Counted from the first letter of the stretch, positions 1-9,912 are shown. The stretch: 64,000 bases of DNA from Hymenobacter jejuensis (GCF_006337165.1 NZ_CP040896.1:4960001-5024000); one strand, 5' to 3'. Notes: generated from the letters alone by a model not told the origin. Numbers and translations: made by a program.

Positions 1-3000
1 CGACGTGCCTTAGAGCAGGAAACGGGATCCTTTACCGTCGTCCATCTGGGCGATATTGTGAGCAATGAAGGCCTGGGCAGCAAGAAAGACTCGAGCAACT
101 CCGACGAAACTGCGCGCATCGATGCGCTTATTGGGTTGGTGAAGGGCCTGCCGAATGGCCGCCTGTATTTCGTGCCCGGCGATAAAGACTGGGCCAATTC
201 CGGCCCCGAGGGCTTGAAGCGCGTCAAACGGCTCGAAAAATACATTGAGAAGCAACTCCCCGACCAGAATGCTTTTATGCCCACTGGCGGCTGCCCTGGC
301 CCCGAAATCGCGGATGTGGCTCCTACTGTGCGACTTGTGGCCATCAACACTCCATGGTGGACGCACCCCTACGACCGCCCCGAAGCGCCGGATACGGATT
401 GCAAGACCCTGACCAAAGAAGAGTTTCGGGAGCAGCTCCAGGACGTGCTCGACGACACGAAAGGCAAAAACGTGCTGCTCGTAGGCCATCAGCCAGTGGT
501 TAGCAACGGCATCTACGGCGGGCGTATGCCGTTGAGCCGGCATCTGTTTCCGTTCGGGGACGGTGTGCCGCTGCCCGTTTTCGGTACGCTGTACGCAGCT
601 TATCGCCAAAACGTAGGCACGCCGCGCGACATGGCCAATCCGGCGTATCAGGCCTTCAGCAAGGAAATGCTGAATACGCTTCAAGAGAATCCTGGAGTGG
701 TATACGCCGCTGCCCACGACTACAGCTTGCAGCTCACCCAGCTCAAAAACAACTACCATCTGGTAGCGGGCAGCTTCGCCGAAAGCGAGCATGTAGGGGC
801 CAACGCCCAATCACAATTCAACGAATCGGCTGAGGGATATTCGAAGCTGGAATACTTCGCTGACGGCACCGTTAAGGCCTATTTCTATACGTTCGACAAA
901 CAAGCGGGCGTCCCCAGGCAGGCCTACGAAGCCACGCTGTTCCAGTCGGCCTGCACCGAGCCGCGCCTGCCCAATGTGCCTGTCAATGAGTTCATTCCCG
1001 AATGCCCGAGCGCTCCGCAAGGCGTAGCGGAATCGAAACCCGACGCACCCTTCCAGCCGTCGGTTACGGTGGTTCCGGGCCCGCAATACAAAGCGGGAGC
1101 AGGCAAACGGTTTTGGCTTGGGCCGCTTTATCGGTCTTCGTGGACGCAACCCGTCACGGTTTCTACGCTGGATTTGAACGCGGAAAAAGGCGGTTTACGA
1201 CCCTTTGGCAGAGGGGGCGGGCGCCAGACAACGTCGCTTAAGCTGATCGCGGCCGACAGTTCCGAGTACGTTTTTCGCTCCGTTGACAAAGACGTGACGC
1301 GCATTCTGCCCCCGGAACTGCGCAATTCTGTGGCGGCCGATGTACTTCGCGATATCACGCCGACGGCCCACCCCTATTCGGCACTCGTCGCGGGCTCTTT
1401 GCTCGACCAGACGGATATCCTGCACGCCCGGCCTCGGCTTTTTGTTCTGCCTGATAATCAAAAGCTTGGACCTTATCGCAAGGAATACGCCGGATTACTC
1501 GGCACGCTGGAAGACCGTCCCGTCGATCCAAAACCCAACCTGCCCGGGTTTGGTAACGCCGACGAGGTACGCCGCTCCTTCAGCTTCTTCCGGCAGCTCT
1601 ACAAAGACCATGATAATCAGATAGATGCCTTTGCGCTCGGCAAAGCCCGGGCTTTTGATATGCTCGTGGCCGACTTCGGCAAGCACGAAGACAACTGGAA
1701 ATGGGCCGGGTATAAGCAAGGCAACAAAACCGTTTACCGCCCCATTCCGCGCGACCGCGACCAGAGCTTTACGCTGTGGAACGGCGTATTGACTTACCTC
1801 GCCAACCGCGAATGGGCCGTGCCGAGCATCGAGGATTTTCAGGCCAAATTCCACGATATGGAAAGCCTGAACTGGCCCGCTCGCCACCTCGACCGCTTCT
1901 TGCTGCAATCGCTTTCACGCGAGCAATGGCAGGAGATCGGGCGCTATATGCAGGAAAAAATGACGCCGGCCGCCATCGATCAGGCGACTGCAACCCTGCC
2001 AGCGGAGGTGCAGAAAATCTCGGGTAACGACCTCAACCGCAAGCTAAAAGCCCGCATCCAAGAGCTTCCCAAAGCCCTCGACAAATACTATTTGCTGCTG
2101 GCCAAACGCGTGGACGTTGTGGGTTCCAACAAGAGCGAGGTCTTCCAGGTAGATCGGCAGGCCGATGGCAATGTGCGCGTGCGCATGTACGACAAAACCA
2201 AAGGTAGCGATCAACCCGACGGCGACCCGCTTTTCGACCGCACTTTCAAGCCCAAGGAAACCGACGAAATCAGCCTGTATGGCCTCGGCGACGACGATAT
2301 TTTTACCGTTACGGGCGCGGCACGACACAGTATTCTGGTGCGCATCATTGGTGGGGATGATAAAGACAAAATCAACGACGAATCGCAAGTAGCTGGTCTT
2401 CGGACACTTACCAAAGTTTACGATGTACCGACGACTGAAATGAAGCTGAGCAAGGAAAGCGACAACCACACTTCCGCTCGGCCTGATATCAACCGTTACG
2501 ATCGCGAGGAGTTTGAATACGATGGCTACAATCCGCGCGGTGCTATTACGTATAACCGCAACGACGGCTTTGGCATCAGTGCCGGCTTCGACATCGTGAG
2601 CCAAGGTTTCCGCAAGCCGAACTACAAAAACCTGTATGGCTTCGACGTGCGCGGCTCTTCCAACGGCAATTTTGAAGTGGCCCTGAACACGCGCCATCGC
2701 TACGCCATTGGTAAGTGGGACATCGGCGCCCGCACTGAGTACGGCAACTTCTTCCAGTATTACAACTTCTTTGGCATTGGCAACAATACCCAAAAGGACC
2801 AGGACTTGTACGACGACAAGTTCTACAAGGCTCGCTATAAGGGCTTTACGCTGGCCGCTTTCACCGAGCGCACGTTCTTCAATCGCAGCCTTTTCCGCTT
2901 CGGGCCGACTTACGAACAGTATACCACCAACTACAGTAACCAGAGCTACCTAGGCCAACTCCAGCAGCAACCGCCGCAGTCGGATGTTGTACAGCCCAAT

Positions 3001-3594
3001 ACTGGCTTCCAACGCCTGATTGGCCTTAATGCTCTGTTTGACTTAGACTTACGCGACCGGCAGCTATTTGCACGCCGCGGTGCGCGCCTGCGGTTGCAGC
3101 ATGACACTTATCACCAGCTCAACCGGGGCAAAACCAATTTCGGGCTCACGCAAGGTTTCGCTGAATACTACGGTACGGCCCGCCTAGTGGTACCCGTAAC
3201 GGCCGTAGTAAAAGTAGGCGGCGCCAAAAACTACGGCAATCGCGACGAGATTCCGTTTTACAAATACACCAGCCTAGGCTTGCGCGAGGGCCTGCGCGGC
3301 TATTACCGCAATCGCTTCACCGGCGACGCCAGCGCGTATATCAACACCGAGGTTCGACTGGCCTTGGGACGTGCTCAAACGGCTTTTCTGCCTTTTTCCT
3401 ACGGCATTTTTGGTTTCTACGACCGTGGTCGGGTGTACTTCCGCGGCAACTCTCCGGGCGGATGGCACGAAGGCTACGGCGCAGGCTTCTTCCTCGCTCC
3501 TGTTTCCGACCAGTACGCGCTATCGGTTTCCTACCAGAAATCAAAAGAAAATGGCCTAATTCAGTTCGGACTTGGCTTTCGTATCGATCAGTAA
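1..3594 (+). CDS. Metallophosphoesterase / kinase-like / Omp85-type barrel fusion protein (5' end outside window)
   Basis: The reading frame is open from base 1, so the gene begins upstream; the first GTG at 58 lies inside the phosphoesterase motif LGDIV and is not the real start. About the first 310 visible codons are a calcineurin-like metallophosphoesterase (LGDIV, then PGDKDW in place of GNHD, then VGHQP). A middle part contains HEDNW (codons 562-566) and DRDQ (585-588), resembling the catalytic and metal-binding loops of CotH/HipA-like kinases; this is my inference. It is followed by a GDDD/GGDDKDK acidic patch. The last 400 codons are rich in alternating aromatic strands and end in an aromatic/charged tail, as in BamA/TamA-type surface-antigen barrels, which places the protein in the outer membrane. 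Bacteroidota proteins joining a phosphoesterase to a barrel are known; the substrate is not. Confidence 0.85.
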   Translation, partial: RRALEQETGSFTVVHLGDIVSNEGLGSKKDSSNSDETARIDALIGLVKGLPNGRLYFVPGDKDWANSGPEGLKRVKRLEKYIEKQLPDQNAFMPTGGCPGPEIADVAPTVRLVAINTPWWTHPYDRPEAPDTDCKTLTKEEFREQLQDVLDDTKGKNVLLVGHQPVVSNGIYGGRMPLSRHLFPFGDGVPLPVFGTLYAAYRQNVGTPRDMANPAYQAFSKEMLNTLQENPGVVYAAAHDYSLQLTQLKNNYHLVAGSFAESEHVGANAQSQFNESAEGYSKLEYFADGTVKAYFYTFDKQAGVPRQAYEATLFQSACTEPRLPNVPVNEFIPECPSAPQGVAESKPDAPFQPSVTVVPGPQYKAGAGKRFWLGPLYRSSWTQPVTVSTLDLNAEKGGLRPFGRGGGRQTTSLKLIAADSSEYVFRSVDKDVTRILPPELRNSVAADVLRDITPTAHPYSALVAGSLLDQTDILHARPRLFVLPDNQKLGPYRKEYAGLLGTLEDRPVDPKPNLPGFGNADEVRRSFSFFRQLYKDHDNQIDAFALGKARAFDMLVADFGKHEDNWKWAGYKQGNKTVYRPIPRDRDQSFTLWNGVLTYLANREWAVPSIEDFQAKFHDMESLNWPARHLDRFLLQSLSREQWQEIGRYMQEKMTPAAIDQATATLPAEVQKISGNDLNRKLKARIQELPKALDKYYLLLAKRVDVVGSNKSEVFQVDRQADGNVRVRMYDKTKGSDQPDGDPLFDRTFKPKETDEISLYGLGDDDIFTVTGAARHSILVRIIGGDDKDKINDESQVAGLRTLTKVYDVPTTEMKLSKESDNHTSARPDINRYDREEFEYDGYNPRGAITYNRNDGFGISAGFDIVSQGFRKPNYKNLYGFDVRGSSNGNFEVALNTRHRYAIGKWDIGARTEYGNFFQYYNFFGIGNNTQKDQDLYDDKFYKARYKGFTLAAFTERTFFNRSLFRFGPTYEQYTTNYSNQSYLGQLQQQPPQSDVVQPNTGFQRLIGLNALFDLDLRDRQLFARRGARLRLQHDTYHQLNRGKTNFGLTQGFAEYYGTARLVVPVTAVVKVGGAKNYGNRDEIPFYKYTSLGLREGLRGYYRNRFTGDASAYINTEVRLALGRAQTAFLPFSYGIFGFYDRGRVYFRGNSPGGWHEGYGAGFFLAPVSDQYALSVSYQKSKENGLIQFGLGFRIDQ

Positions 3595-3616
3595 ATCAAA
3601 TAGTTATCACTTGCAT

Positions 3617-3649
3617 AAAGGCTGTGCTTCCTCAAGTGCAGCCTTTTGT
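3617..3649 (+). terminator. Terminator of the phosphoesterase-barrel gene
   Basis: Stem AAAGGCTG...CAGCCTTT with an internal mismatch pair, followed by a short T-run, 22 bases after the stop codon. Confidence 0.6.
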
Positions 3650-3708
3650 ATACCAAGCCACTCCTAGCGCAAAAAGCGGGTTTTGCAGTTACTTCCTGCA
3701 TGGCTTAG

Positions 3709-3739
3709 TTACCCTGCTTTCTCTAAACCTCTATATTTG
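3709..3739 (+). promoter_or_regulatory. Bacteroidota-type promoter of ppx
   Basis: TTA, a 20-base spacer, then TATATTTG, matching the Bacteroidota sigma consensus TTG-N19/20-TAnnTTTG apart from one base in the upstream box. The -7 box ends 28 bases before the ATG at 3768. Confidence 0.55.
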
Positions 3740-3767
3740 AACTTCCTTTCACCATATCGCGCAACAC

Positions 3768-4751
3768 ATGGAATATCCCCTGCTGAAACTGGCTGCTATC
3801 GATATTGGGTCCAATGCAGTACGATGCCAGATTTCGGCGGTGTTGATGTTTGAAGGAAGGTATCGCCTGAAGCGCGTCGAGTACGTGCGCTACCCCATGC
3901 GGCTGGGTGAGGACGTATTTGCTACCGGCCGGCTTTCAGAAGCCAAACAAGAGAAATTCTTCAAGTTTCTGAATTCCCTGAAGCTGCTTATGGAGGTGCA
4001 CGATGTGGCGCATTACCTCATCTGCGCTACTTCGGCCATGCGCACCGCAAGCAACGCGCCTGAGCTAGTCGAACGCATTCGGCGGGAGCTTGGCATGGAA
4101 ATCCAAGTGATCAACGGTCAGGCAGAAGCGGCGTACATCAACCGCGTGATTGAGCAGTTACTCGAAGACAACAAGCACTACCTGCATATCGACGTAGGCG
4201 GCGGCAGCACCGAGTTCAACATCTACCACGACCGCCGCAAGGTGGCATCGCAATCCTTCGAAGTGGGCTCTATCCGGCGGATGCAGCAGGAAGAAACCGG
4301 CCTCGGAACAGAGGCGCTCAACGGCACGTGGGAGCGCATGGAAGAGTGGGTAAAAGAGAACGCCCGGCTCTACCATGTGACGCGCGCCATCGGGACGGGC
4401 GGCAACATCAACAAGATTTACAGCCTTTCGCAACCCTCACTGGATAAGCCCATTACGCGTCGCCGCATTGCCTCCATTCTCAACCAGTTGAAAGGCATGA
4501 CCATGGACGAGCGCGTAAACGTGGCCTTGCTCAACCCCGATCGTGCCGACGTCATCATTCCGGCCGGCCAGATTTATCTGTCGGCCATGGAGTGGGCTCA
4601 CATCAACACGATGCTCGTGCCCGATATCGGTCTGAAAGACGGCATGTTACAGACGCTCTTCGAAGATCACTTCGAAGAAATCAGGCCTGTAGCCGACCAC
4701 TCGATCGGCACGCCGTTCTTAGCCATGCAAGCCCGCTCCGATATGGAGTAA
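3768..4751 (+). CDS. ppx: Exopolyphosphatase, Ppx/GppA family
   Basis: A 327-residue Ppx/GppA phosphatase of the ASKHA fold, expected to remove terminal phosphates from polyphosphate (or pppGpp) in the cytoplasm. Visible motifs are the phosphate-1 loop AIDIGSNAVR (residues 10-19), the phosphate-2 loop DVGGGSTEF and the GTGGN segment. It has only the catalytic half; the C-terminal HD-like extension of the roughly 510-residue enterobacterial Ppx is absent, as in the short bacterial Ppx class. It converges on ppk1 with 16 bases between stop codons, so synthesis and hydrolysis of polyphosphate are encoded side by side. Ppx versus GppA specificity cannot be settled from sequence; the ppk1 neighbour favours Ppx. 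Confidence 0.9.
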   Translation: MEYPLLKLAAIDIGSNAVRCQISAVLMFEGRYRLKRVEYVRYPMRLGEDVFATGRLSEAKQEKFFKFLNSLKLLMEVHDVAHYLICATSAMRTASNAPELVERIRRELGMEIQVINGQAEAAYINRVIEQLLEDNKHYLHIDVGGGSTEFNIYHDRRKVASQSFEVGSIRRMQQEETGLGTEALNGTWERMEEWVKENARLYHVTRAIGTGGNINKIYSLSQPSLDKPITRRRIASILNQLKGMTMDERVNVALLNPDRADVIIPAGQIYLSAMEWAHINTMLVPDIGLKDGMLQTLFEDHFEEIRPVADHSIGTPFLAMQARSDME

Positions 4752-4767
4752 GGCTTCCTGCAACGAT

Positions 4768-7092
4768 CTACCCATTAGCAGCGGGCAAGCTCTCAAGGCC
4801 ATCTGCCATGTCGGTGGAGGTTGCGAGTTCGGGCTCCGGGTTTTCCATTTCTGCTTCCGTCACGTCATCAGCTTCCTCGTCGTTGTGGTCGTGATCGCTG
4901 GCGGCGCTGGGCACACTAACGGCTGCGGCGCTATCCATTTGATTACGAACCGCTTGACTGTAAAGCAAGTCTAGCAATCCTTCCGGTGTTGCAGCGGCTA
5001 AGCGTTCTTCGTCGCGGCGGTAGAAGTCGCGGTGTACGTTTACCACGGGCTCGTCGGTAGCAGGCCAGCGACGCACGTATGCGCCGTCTTCGCGCATGGT
5101 GTACGTATTCTGATTGTCCAACAGATTGAGCATCAGAATGCTGATTGCTTCCCGCTTCAGCTGTGGGTTAACAATCAAAAACAACGCTTCGATACGACGG
5201 TCGAAGGAGCGCACCATGATGTCGGCGGAACCAGCGTACACTTTCGGATGACCGCTTTGGTGGAAGTAGAACAAGCGCGAGTGCTCCAGAAACTCACCCA
5301 CAATGCTGTGCACCACAATATTTTCGCTTAGCCCCACGCGGCCCGGCCGCAGGCAGCAAATGCCCCTTACAATGAAGCGAATAGGCACACCGGCCTTGGA
5401 AGCGCGGTAAAACTCATCAATTAACTCCTTGTCTTCCAAGGAGTTCATCTTCATCACAATGCCGCTGGGCAAGCCTTTCTTGGCGTTGCGCACCTCCTCT
5501 CGGATCAGGTGGATGAGCTGCTGGCGCATGTCTTTTGGCGCCGTGATAAGGTATTCATAATCATCAGGTTGTGAATGCCCAGTGATAACATTGAAGAATT
5601 CCGACACGTCGTGTCCGTACACGTCGTTGGTCGTGAGCAGGCTGATATCGGTGTAGATGCGTGAGGTTTGCTCGTTGTAGTTGCCCGAGCCAATGTGCAC
5701 GTAACGCGTCACCTTTTCGCCTTCCTTCCGGATGATCATCAGCATTTTGGTGTGCGTCTTGTACTTCGACACGCCGTAAATGACAAAGCAGCCGGCTTTT
5801 TCCAACCGAGCTCCTTCCCGGATGTTACGCTCTTCATCGAAGCGCGCTTTAATCTCAAACAGCACTGATACGTGCTTACCATTCTCAGCCGCTTTGAGCA
5901 GCGCCGCCGTCACGCGCGAGTCGTCGGCGAGGCGATAGATGGTCTGTTTGATGCCCAAGACATGCGGGTCCTCAGCCGCCTGCTCAAGTAAGCGCACCAC
6001 CGGCTCGATGTTGTTATATGGGTGATGGAGCAGCACATCGTGGTGCTTGAGGTATTCGAAAAGGTTCTCTTCAGCACCTTCGGGTAGACTCAGGGGCGGT
6101 ACGGCGGATGGCTGTTTGGCCGCTTTGCCTCGAAAATTGGGGTGCTTCAAAATCTGGAGCACACCGCGCATATCCATTAATGAGTTGATAACGAACACGT
6201 TACCGTTATCCACTTTCCAGCGCTCCTTCAGCACTGTCATGAGCAGCGTGGAAGCACCTGGGCCTACTTCCAGCCGCACGACGCGGCCTTTCTTGCGGGT
6301 TTTCAGACCCAGCTGAATTTCCTTGATAAAGTCAACGTCGATGTCATCCGACTCCTCCAGCGTAAAATCGCCGTTGCGCGTGATGCGGAACAAATCGGCC
6401 GACGCGATTTCGACGTTGCGGAACAGCTTCGGCAGGTTGGCCCGCACGATGTCTTCGATGGGCACAAAAATGACTTTGTCTTTGCGCGTGAGTTCAAAGA
6501 AGCGCGACAGGTTTTGCGGAATCTGCACAAACGTGAGGCGCTCCTGCCCTTTCTCCATCTCGCTGTCGGGGCCGGTGCGCGTCACCACGCCGAAGATGAG
6601 CATCTGGTTCATCATCAGCGGAAAGCCGTGGTACGAGTCGTACACCATCGGCGTGAGCAGCGGAAAAATCGTGTTTTTGAAGTAGCCGTCGGCCTTTTTG
6701 AGCTCTAGTTCGGTGAGCTCACTCATTTGCAGAATATTGAAGCCGTTCTTCTCAAACTGGGGCTTCAATTCATTTAAATACGTGATAGACTGATCGTTAA
6801 CAAAACGATGGGCGAAGTCCAGCAACTTGCGCCGAAAGGGCAACTCACGTAGCCCGGAGTAATCCACCCGCTCCTTACCGTAATCCAAGTAGTTGTACAG
6901 CGACCCCACCCGGATCATGAAAAACTCATCTAGGTTCGACGACGTAATGGCCATGAACCGCAGCCGGTCGAACAGCGAGCGCGACGTATCCTTGGCCTGA
7001 TCGAGCACGCGATAGTTAAAGCGCAGCCAGCTAAGGTCGCGGCTGATATACTTGCTTTTGCGGATAAGATCGGCAGACTTGAAGAGTTTCAT
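4768..7092 (-). CDS. ppk1: Polyphosphate kinase 1
   Basis: A 774-residue PPK1, which makes polyphosphate from ATP at the membrane face of the cytoplasm. It begins with the N-terminal helical domain (ISRDLSWLRFNYRVLDQA), followed by the head domain and two phospholipase-D-like C domains. The phosphorylated histidine is in YVHIGSGNYNE (His466) and the second conserved histidine is in GHPKVYAGS (His615). The last 65 residues are an acidic, Ala/Glu/Asp-rich tail not needed for catalysis in known enzymes. The ATG start is backed by the conserved beginning of the family. It is convergent with ppx and no obvious terminator fits in the 16-base gap, so the two transcripts probably overlap. Confidence 0.96.
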   Translation of the reverse strand: MKLFKSADLIRKSKYISRDLSWLRFNYRVLDQAKDTSRSLFDRLRFMAITSSNLDEFFMIRVGSLYNYLDYGKERVDYSGLRELPFRRKLLDFAHRFVNDQSITYLNELKPQFEKNGFNILQMSELTELELKKADGYFKNTIFPLLTPMVYDSYHGFPLMMNQMLIFGVVTRTGPDSEMEKGQERLTFVQIPQNLSRFFELTRKDKVIFVPIEDIVRANLPKLFRNVEIASADLFRITRNGDFTLEESDDIDVDFIKEIQLGLKTRKKGRVVRLEVGPGASTLLMTVLKERWKVDNGNVFVINSLMDMRGVLQILKHPNFRGKAAKQPSAVPPLSLPEGAEENLFEYLKHHDVLLHHPYNNIEPVVRLLEQAAEDPHVLGIKQTIYRLADDSRVTAALLKAAENGKHVSVLFEIKARFDEERNIREGARLEKAGCFVIYGVSKYKTHTKMLMIIRKEGEKVTRYVHIGSGNYNEQTSRIYTDISLLTTNDVYGHDVSEFFNVITGHSQPDDYEYLITAPKDMRQQLIHLIREEVRNAKKGLPSGIVMKMNSLEDKELIDEFYRASKAGVPIRFIVRGICCLRPGRVGLSENIVVHSIVGEFLEHSRLFYFHQSGHPKVYAGSADIMVRSFDRRIEALFLIVNPQLKREAISILMLNLLDNQNTYTMREDGAYVRRWPATDEPVVNVHRDFYRRDEERLAAATPEGLLDLLYSQAVRNQMDSAAAVSVPSAASDHDHNDEEADDVTEAEMENPEPELATSTDMADGLESLPAANG

Positions 7093-7148
7093 AACGGAGC
7101 GGAAAATCGGGGTAAGATACGCAGCCCGAACGCTGCGAAGAATATAAT

Positions 7149-7529
7149 TTAGGAAGGAATAATGGCAGTTGCTTCGATTTCGACCAATAGGCGCGAGTCA
7201 ATCAACGCTCGTACTTCTACCATCGTACTCACGGGCCGGATCGAGCCGAATACTTCGCCATGTGCCCGCCCGATGGCTTCCCATTGGGCAATATCGGTGG
7301 TGAAGATGCGAGTGCGCACGACGTCCGACAGGGTTGCGCCGGCTTCCGTGAGGGCAGCTTCTATCTTCTGCAGAATGCGCTTGGTTTGGCGGTACGCATC
7401 GCCGCCCGCTACCGAATCGCCATCCTGCGCGGTTGTGCCGGCCACTTCCACCACATTGCCCACACGCACGGCCCGCGAATAGCCTACTATGGGTTCCCAA
7501 GGAGCTCCCGAAGAAATGTTTTGTCTCAT
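7149..7529 (-). CDS. RidA/YjgF/UK114 family protein
   Basis: Starting at the ATG at 7529 gives 126 residues, the usual RidA length; an upstream in-frame TTG at 7559 would add ten residues. RidA enzymes hydrolyse reactive enamine/imine intermediates such as 2-aminoacrylate from PLP enzymes. The core strands GNVVEVAGTTAQDG, the segment VVRTRIFTTDIAQW with the conserved arginine, and the final strand LVEIEATAIIP are all present. Some subgroups of the superfamily (Rid4-7) lack deaminase activity, and I cannot place this one. It lies between gyrB and ppk1 on the same strand, but a terminator separates it from gyrB. Confidence 0.88.
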   Translation of the reverse strand: MRQNISSGAPWEPIVGYSRAVRVGNVVEVAGTTAQDGDSVAGGDAYRQTKRILQKIEAALTEAGATLSDVVRTRIFTTDIAQWEAIGRAHGEVFGSIRPVSTMVEVRALIDSRLLVEIEATAIIPS

Positions 7530-7562
7530 GGCTGAAAGAAGTGGTAGGCATACCGACAAAAA

Positions 7563-7582
7563 AAGCTCGCCGGAGCGAGCTT
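7563..7582 (-). terminator. Terminator of gyrB
   Basis: Perfect 8-bp stem AAGCTCGC/GCGAGCTT with a CGGA loop; read on the minus strand it is followed by a run of T. It lies 35 bases past the gyrB stop and before ridA. Confidence 0.75.
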
Positions 7583-7616
7583 CTTTTGTTAAGGATAAAC
7601 AGTAGCGCGCACAGAC

Positions 7617-9593
7617 TTATACGTCAAGCTTGGCGTACTTGGCATTTTTCTCAATAAACTCGCGGCGAGGCGGTACTTCGTCCCCCATCAGCATAGCAAA
7701 CAGGTGGTCGGCTTCAGCAGCCGATTCTACGTCTACGCGCTTCAAAGTGCGGGTATTGGGCTGCATGGTCGTCGTCCAGAGCTGCTCGGCGTTCATTTCG
7801 CCTAAACCCTTGTAACGCTGCACGTTAACAGTCTCAGGCTTACCACGACCCATTTCGTCTTGGGCTTCCTGGCGTTCCTGCTCAGTCCAGCAATAGCGCT
7901 CCTCTTTGCCACGCTTCACTAAGTAAAGCGGCGGCAAGGCGATGTAGATGTAGCCTTTGTCGACCAACTCGCGCATGTACCGGAAGAAGAACGTCAGGAT
8001 CAGCGTCCGGATGTGCGAGCCGTCGATATCGGCGTCGGTCATGATAATGACCTTGTGATACCGCAGCTTATCCAAGTTCAGCGAACGGGTGCTGCTGCCA
8101 TCGTCCTCATCGGTCTTCTTCTCGAAGCTCACGCCAAGGGCCGTGATCATGTTGCGAATTTCTTCGTTCTCGTAGATGCGGTGCTCCTGGGCCTTCTCCA
8201 CATTCAGGATTTTACCGCGCAGCGGCAGAATGGCCTGAAAAGCGCGATTGCGGCCTTGTTTGGCAGTGCCCCCGGCCGAATCACCTTCCACGAGGTACAA
8301 TTCGCAAATCTCCGGATCTGACTCGGAGCAGTCGGCTAGCTTGCCGGGCAAGCTATTTGAACCAAGTACCGTCTTGCGCTGCACCATTTCACGAGCCTTA
8401 CGAGCCGCGATGCGCGCTTTGGCCGCCAAAATCACCTTCTCGATGATAATGCGGGCTTCTTTGGGATTCTCTTCGAGGAACTGGTTCAGGATTTCGCCTA
8501 CTACCGTGTTCACCGCGCCGCTTACGTCGGAGTTGCCAAGCTTGGTTTTGGTCTGACCCTCGAACTGAGGCTCCTGTACTTTCACGGAGATAACAGCCGT
8601 GAGGCCTTCCCGGAAGTCGTCACCCTGAATTTCCACCTTGGCCTTTTCCAGCATACCCGACTTATCGGCGTAGGCTTTCAGCGTCCGTGTGAGCGCCGAA
8701 CGGAAGCCCGCTACGTGCGTGCCGCCTTCGATGGTGTTGATGTTGTTGACGTAGCTGAAAATATGCTCTTGGTACGAATCGTTGTACTGCAAAGCCACTT
8801 CAACCGGCGTCCCACCCTTCTCGTTGATAACATGAATGGGGTTGGGCATCAACACCTGACGACCGCTGTCGAGGTATTGCACAAATTCGCTTAGGCCACC
8901 AACCGAATAGAATTCTTCGCCCAAGAAGTTGCCATCGGCATCTTTCTCGCGGCGGTCGGTAAGGATGATGCGAATGCCTTTGTTCAAATACGACAATTCG
9001 CGCAGACGCGAAGCAATCGTTTCGAACTTATAAACCGATTCGGTGAAGATGGTATCATCGGGCAAGAATTCTACTTCCGTACCGTGCTCGTCGGTATCAC
9101 CAATTTCCTTCACCGGATACTGTGGAAAGCCAATCTTATATTCTTGCTCGTAGATGTGACCGTTGCGGCGTACCGTCACTTTCAGATCCTTGCTCAGTGC
9201 GTTCACGCAGCTTACGCCTACGCCGTGCAAGCCACCCGACACCTTGTACGAATCCTTGTCAAACTTACCGCCGGCGTGCAGCACGGTCATGACCACTTCC
9301 AGCGCCGAGCGACCTTCTTTCTGGTGAAAGTCGACGGGAATGCCCCGGCCGTTGTCACGGACGGTAACGGAGTTGTTTTCGTTGATGGTTACTTCGATGC
9401 GATCGCAATGCCCGGCTAAGGCTTCGTCAATGGAGTTGTCCACAACTTCCCACACGAGATGGTGCAGTCCTTTGATGCCGGTGTCACCGATATACATCGA
9501 CGGACGCTTACGTACGGCTTCGAGTCCTTCGAGTACCTGTATGCTGTCGGCCGAGTATTCGGCAGGTGCTTTTTTCTCTGTGATTTCGCTCAT
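7617..9593 (-). CDS. gyrB: DNA gyrase subunit B
   Basis: 658 residues, standard for GyrB in Bacteroidota. The protein is the ATPase subunit of DNA gyrase, which introduces negative supercoils. It shows the GHKL ATP site (VLEGLEAVRKRPSMYIGDTG, then EVVDNSIDEALAG and GRGIPV), the transducer domain, and the TOPRIM segment with EGDSAGGTAKQGRNR and DADIDGSHIRTL. The C-terminus with QRYKGLGEMN and the gyrase tail is complete. gyrA is not in the window. The TOPRIM insertion typical of proteobacterial GyrB is absent, as expected, and the QRYKGLGEMN context favours GyrB over ParE. Upstream, TATCTTTG at 9629-9636 is a good -7 box. Confidence 0.98.
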   Translation of the reverse strand: MSEITEKKAPAEYSADSIQVLEGLEAVRKRPSMYIGDTGIKGLHHLVWEVVDNSIDEALAGHCDRIEVTINENNSVTVRDNGRGIPVDFHQKEGRSALEVVMTVLHAGGKFDKDSYKVSGGLHGVGVSCVNALSKDLKVTVRRNGHIYEQEYKIGFPQYPVKEIGDTDEHGTEVEFLPDDTIFTESVYKFETIASRLRELSYLNKGIRIILTDRREKDADGNFLGEEFYSVGGLSEFVQYLDSGRQVLMPNPIHVINEKGGTPVEVALQYNDSYQEHIFSYVNNINTIEGGTHVAGFRSALTRTLKAYADKSGMLEKAKVEIQGDDFREGLTAVISVKVQEPQFEGQTKTKLGNSDVSGAVNTVVGEILNQFLEENPKEARIIIEKVILAAKARIAARKAREMVQRKTVLGSNSLPGKLADCSESDPEICELYLVEGDSAGGTAKQGRNRAFQAILPLRGKILNVEKAQEHRIYENEEIRNMITALGVSFEKKTDEDDGSSTRSLNLDKLRYHKVIIMTDADIDGSHIRTLILTFFFRYMRELVDKGYIYIALPPLYLVKRGKEERYCWTEQERQEAQDEMGRGKPETVNVQRYKGLGEMNAEQLWTTTMQPNTRTLKRVDVESAAEADHLFAMLMGDEVPPRREFIEKNAKYAKLDV

Positions 9594-9912
9594 ATGTTGC
9601 CTGTATATTCAGCGCAAATGTTAGTATACAAAGATACCGAAATTATTTGGTTTTTGCCACGTTTTGCGGCATTTTGGCTATGTTAACGCCTGAAAACCAG
9701 TCGGATTTACGCTTCCTTCAGAACATCATTTTCTCTGCTCTGATTCAATTATAATCAGGGTGCATTGTTCAGGTGCTGTAGGCAAGCGCGGCGCCCTTTT
9801 GCTAGCCTCGATCACCGGAGGCTAAAAACTAACAACTGGGCCAAGCAAGCTCCCGTCGACCTCGAAATGCTTTTAAAAAAGGGGTTCCAAAGAGCCGAAA
9901 GAGCGGCACAGG
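9594..9912. other. Intergenic region between gyrB and tRNA-Arg
   Basis: Apart from the gyrB promoter box I see no gene here. An open frame at 9765-9968 has no recognisable protein character and runs into the tRNA, so it is not annotated. Confidence 0.6.
9629..9636 (-). promoter_or_regulatory. Candidate -7 box of gyrB
   Basis: TATCTTTG on the minus strand matches TAnnTTTG, 36 bases before the gyrB ATG. No clear TTG box is seen at the expected distance. Confidence 0.45.
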
